From an uncultured Peptococcaceae bacterium (GTDB lineage Bacteria; Bacillota; Dehalobacteriia; UBA7702): a stretch of DNA of 5,573 nucleotides. Location: positions 1-5,573 of the forward strand of contig CALFRX010000302.1 of NCBI GenBank assembly GCA_937919295.1, written 5' to 3'. The position numbers were made by a program, and so were the translations under genes. The stretch's first letter is position 1, and every line of letters starts with the position of its first letter. Shown here in pieces: positions 4,842 to 5,573 of this stretch. Under the pieces are notes generated by a model. That model worked only from the letters and a program-made list of their open reading frames with translations, did not search any database and was not told where the DNA came from.

Positions 4842-5573
4842 TTGTTTTCAAAATTGACTATGTTAAGCCCCGAGGAGCAGAAAAAAATCCATGAGACTAC
4901 ATTAGAGCTGTTGGCCACCGTTGGTGTGGTCATCGGCAGCGATGAGGTTCGCACCATGCTGCAAAAGGAAGGCGCGAAAGTCGTCGGTGAAAATGTTCGT
5001 TTTCCCGCGGAAATGGTAACCGAAATGTTGAAACAATCGGTTCATAGCTTTCCCCTGGGCGCTTACAACGAAAAAGACCGCCTGACCGTTCCTTCGAAAA
5101 CCCATCCCTTCACGACCACGGCGGGATACGTGCCATACGTTTACGATGAAGAGTTAGGAAAAGACCGTTATGCCACAGAAGAGGATCTGAGAAGACTCTG
5201 CATTCTGGCGGACGCTATGGCTGAAATGGATTGTTTTTGGCCGCTGATGCTGCCCGGCGAATATACCGGGGAATTGCAGGAATTCAAAGCCACGGAAATT
5301 GCCCTGCGCAATATCGGCAAGAATATCCAGTGTTCTTCCGCTTCCAGGGAATTGGCCCGTTACCAAATTGAAATGGGCCGCGCCGTTGCCGGCGGCAGCG
5401 ACGCTTTCCGCAAAAACCCGGTGCTGTCCCTGCTTTCCTCGCCGACCACCCCGCTGGCCGTTGAACACGGGATCGCCGAAGCTATTGTGGAGTCGGCCCG
5501 TGCCGGTGTGCCCATTCTACCGATGTCGTTACCGCAGGTGTCCACAACGTCCCCGGCGACGATTGCCGCCGAT
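4842..5573 (+). CDS. MttB-superfamily trimethylamine/quaternary-amine:corrinoid methyltransferase, N-terminal half (cut by window edge)
   Basis: MttB-family enzymes move a methyl group from trimethylamine or quaternary amines (glycine betaine, proline betaine, carnitine) to a cobalt corrinoid protein in the cytoplasm, feeding methyl groups to tetrahydrofolate in acetogens and related anaerobes. The 244 visible residues, all open in frame, are about half the usual 470-500. The start MFSKLTMLSPEEQKKIHETTLELL followed by a VGVVI stretch matches the family N terminus, as does the glycine-rich strand-helix pattern. The edge motif LPQVSTTSPATIAAD (230-244) matches the family's GxTSPxTxA segment. 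The pyrrolysine (TAG) position of true MttB, or its absence in MtgB-like enzymes, lies beyond the window, so the substrate is unresolved. TTG 4842 is chosen because of the AAAGGAGG 9 bases upstream. Expression should depend on sigma-54 and the upstream activator; a corrinoid protein gene is expected downstream. Confidence 0.88.
   Translation, partial: MFSKLTMLSPEEQKKIHETTLELLATVGVVIGSDEVRTMLQKEGAKVVGENVRFPAEMVTEMLKQSVHSFPLGAYNEKDRLTVPSKTHPFTTTAGYVPYVYDEELGKDRYATEEDLRRLCILADAMAEMDCFWPLMLPGEYTGELQEFKATEIALRNIGKNIQCSSASRELARYQIEMGRAVAGGSDAFRKNPVLSLLSSPTTPLAVEHGIAEAIVESARAGVPILPMSLPQVSTTSPATIAAD

Overview
The window (5,573 bp) looks like chromosomal DNA from an anaerobic Firmicute, possibly of the Negativicutes or Clostridia type. 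This is inferred from a ferredoxin-linked 2-oxoacid oxidoreductase gene, a CarD-like regulator, a sigma-54 activator next to a corrinoid methyltransferase of the MttB superfamily, strong AGGAGG-type ribosome sites, TTG and GTG starts, and AT-rich intergenic DNA between roughly half-GC genes. No taxon can be fixed from the sequence alone.

Left part (1-904, minus strand): the first 50 codons of iorA (indolepyruvate:ferredoxin oxidoreductase alpha subunit) run off the left edge. Upstream of it is a complete CarD/CdnL-type RNA polymerase-binding regulator, separated from iorA by a perfect 15-bp hairpin terminator. The two minus-strand genes share a conspicuous leader element (CGTTAAAAA...CATAGCATAA as read on +) at almost the same distance from their start codons.

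Middle (905-1402): a roughly 500-bp divergent intergenic region. It holds the carD promoter, an orphan minus-strand terminator (1092-1116) with a hairpin-rich stretch upstream that could be a small RNA or a decayed gene, and a clean sigma-A promoter for the rightward gene.

Right part (1355-5573, plus strand): a 12-TM Bcr/CflA-like MFS transporter, then a 631-residue sigma-54 enhancer-binding protein (coiled coil, two PAS or PAS-like domains, AAA+, Fis-type HTH) with its own extended -10 sigma-A promoter. A 225-bp regulatory region follows, with three 11-bp tandem repeats, two CCGCGG dyads 21 bp apart, a terminator, and a textbook -24/-12 promoter. Last is the first half of an MttB-family methyltransferase gene starting at TTG. 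The most coherent reading is a self-contained inducible switch: the PAS-bearing activator senses a signal, binds the repeats or dyads, and fires the sigma-54 promoter of the methyltransferase gene, while the terminator blocks read-through so that sigma-54 gives sole control. The substrate (trimethylamine, glycine betaine, proline betaine, carnitine or other) cannot be decided here. The MFS exporter has its own promoter and may be unrelated.
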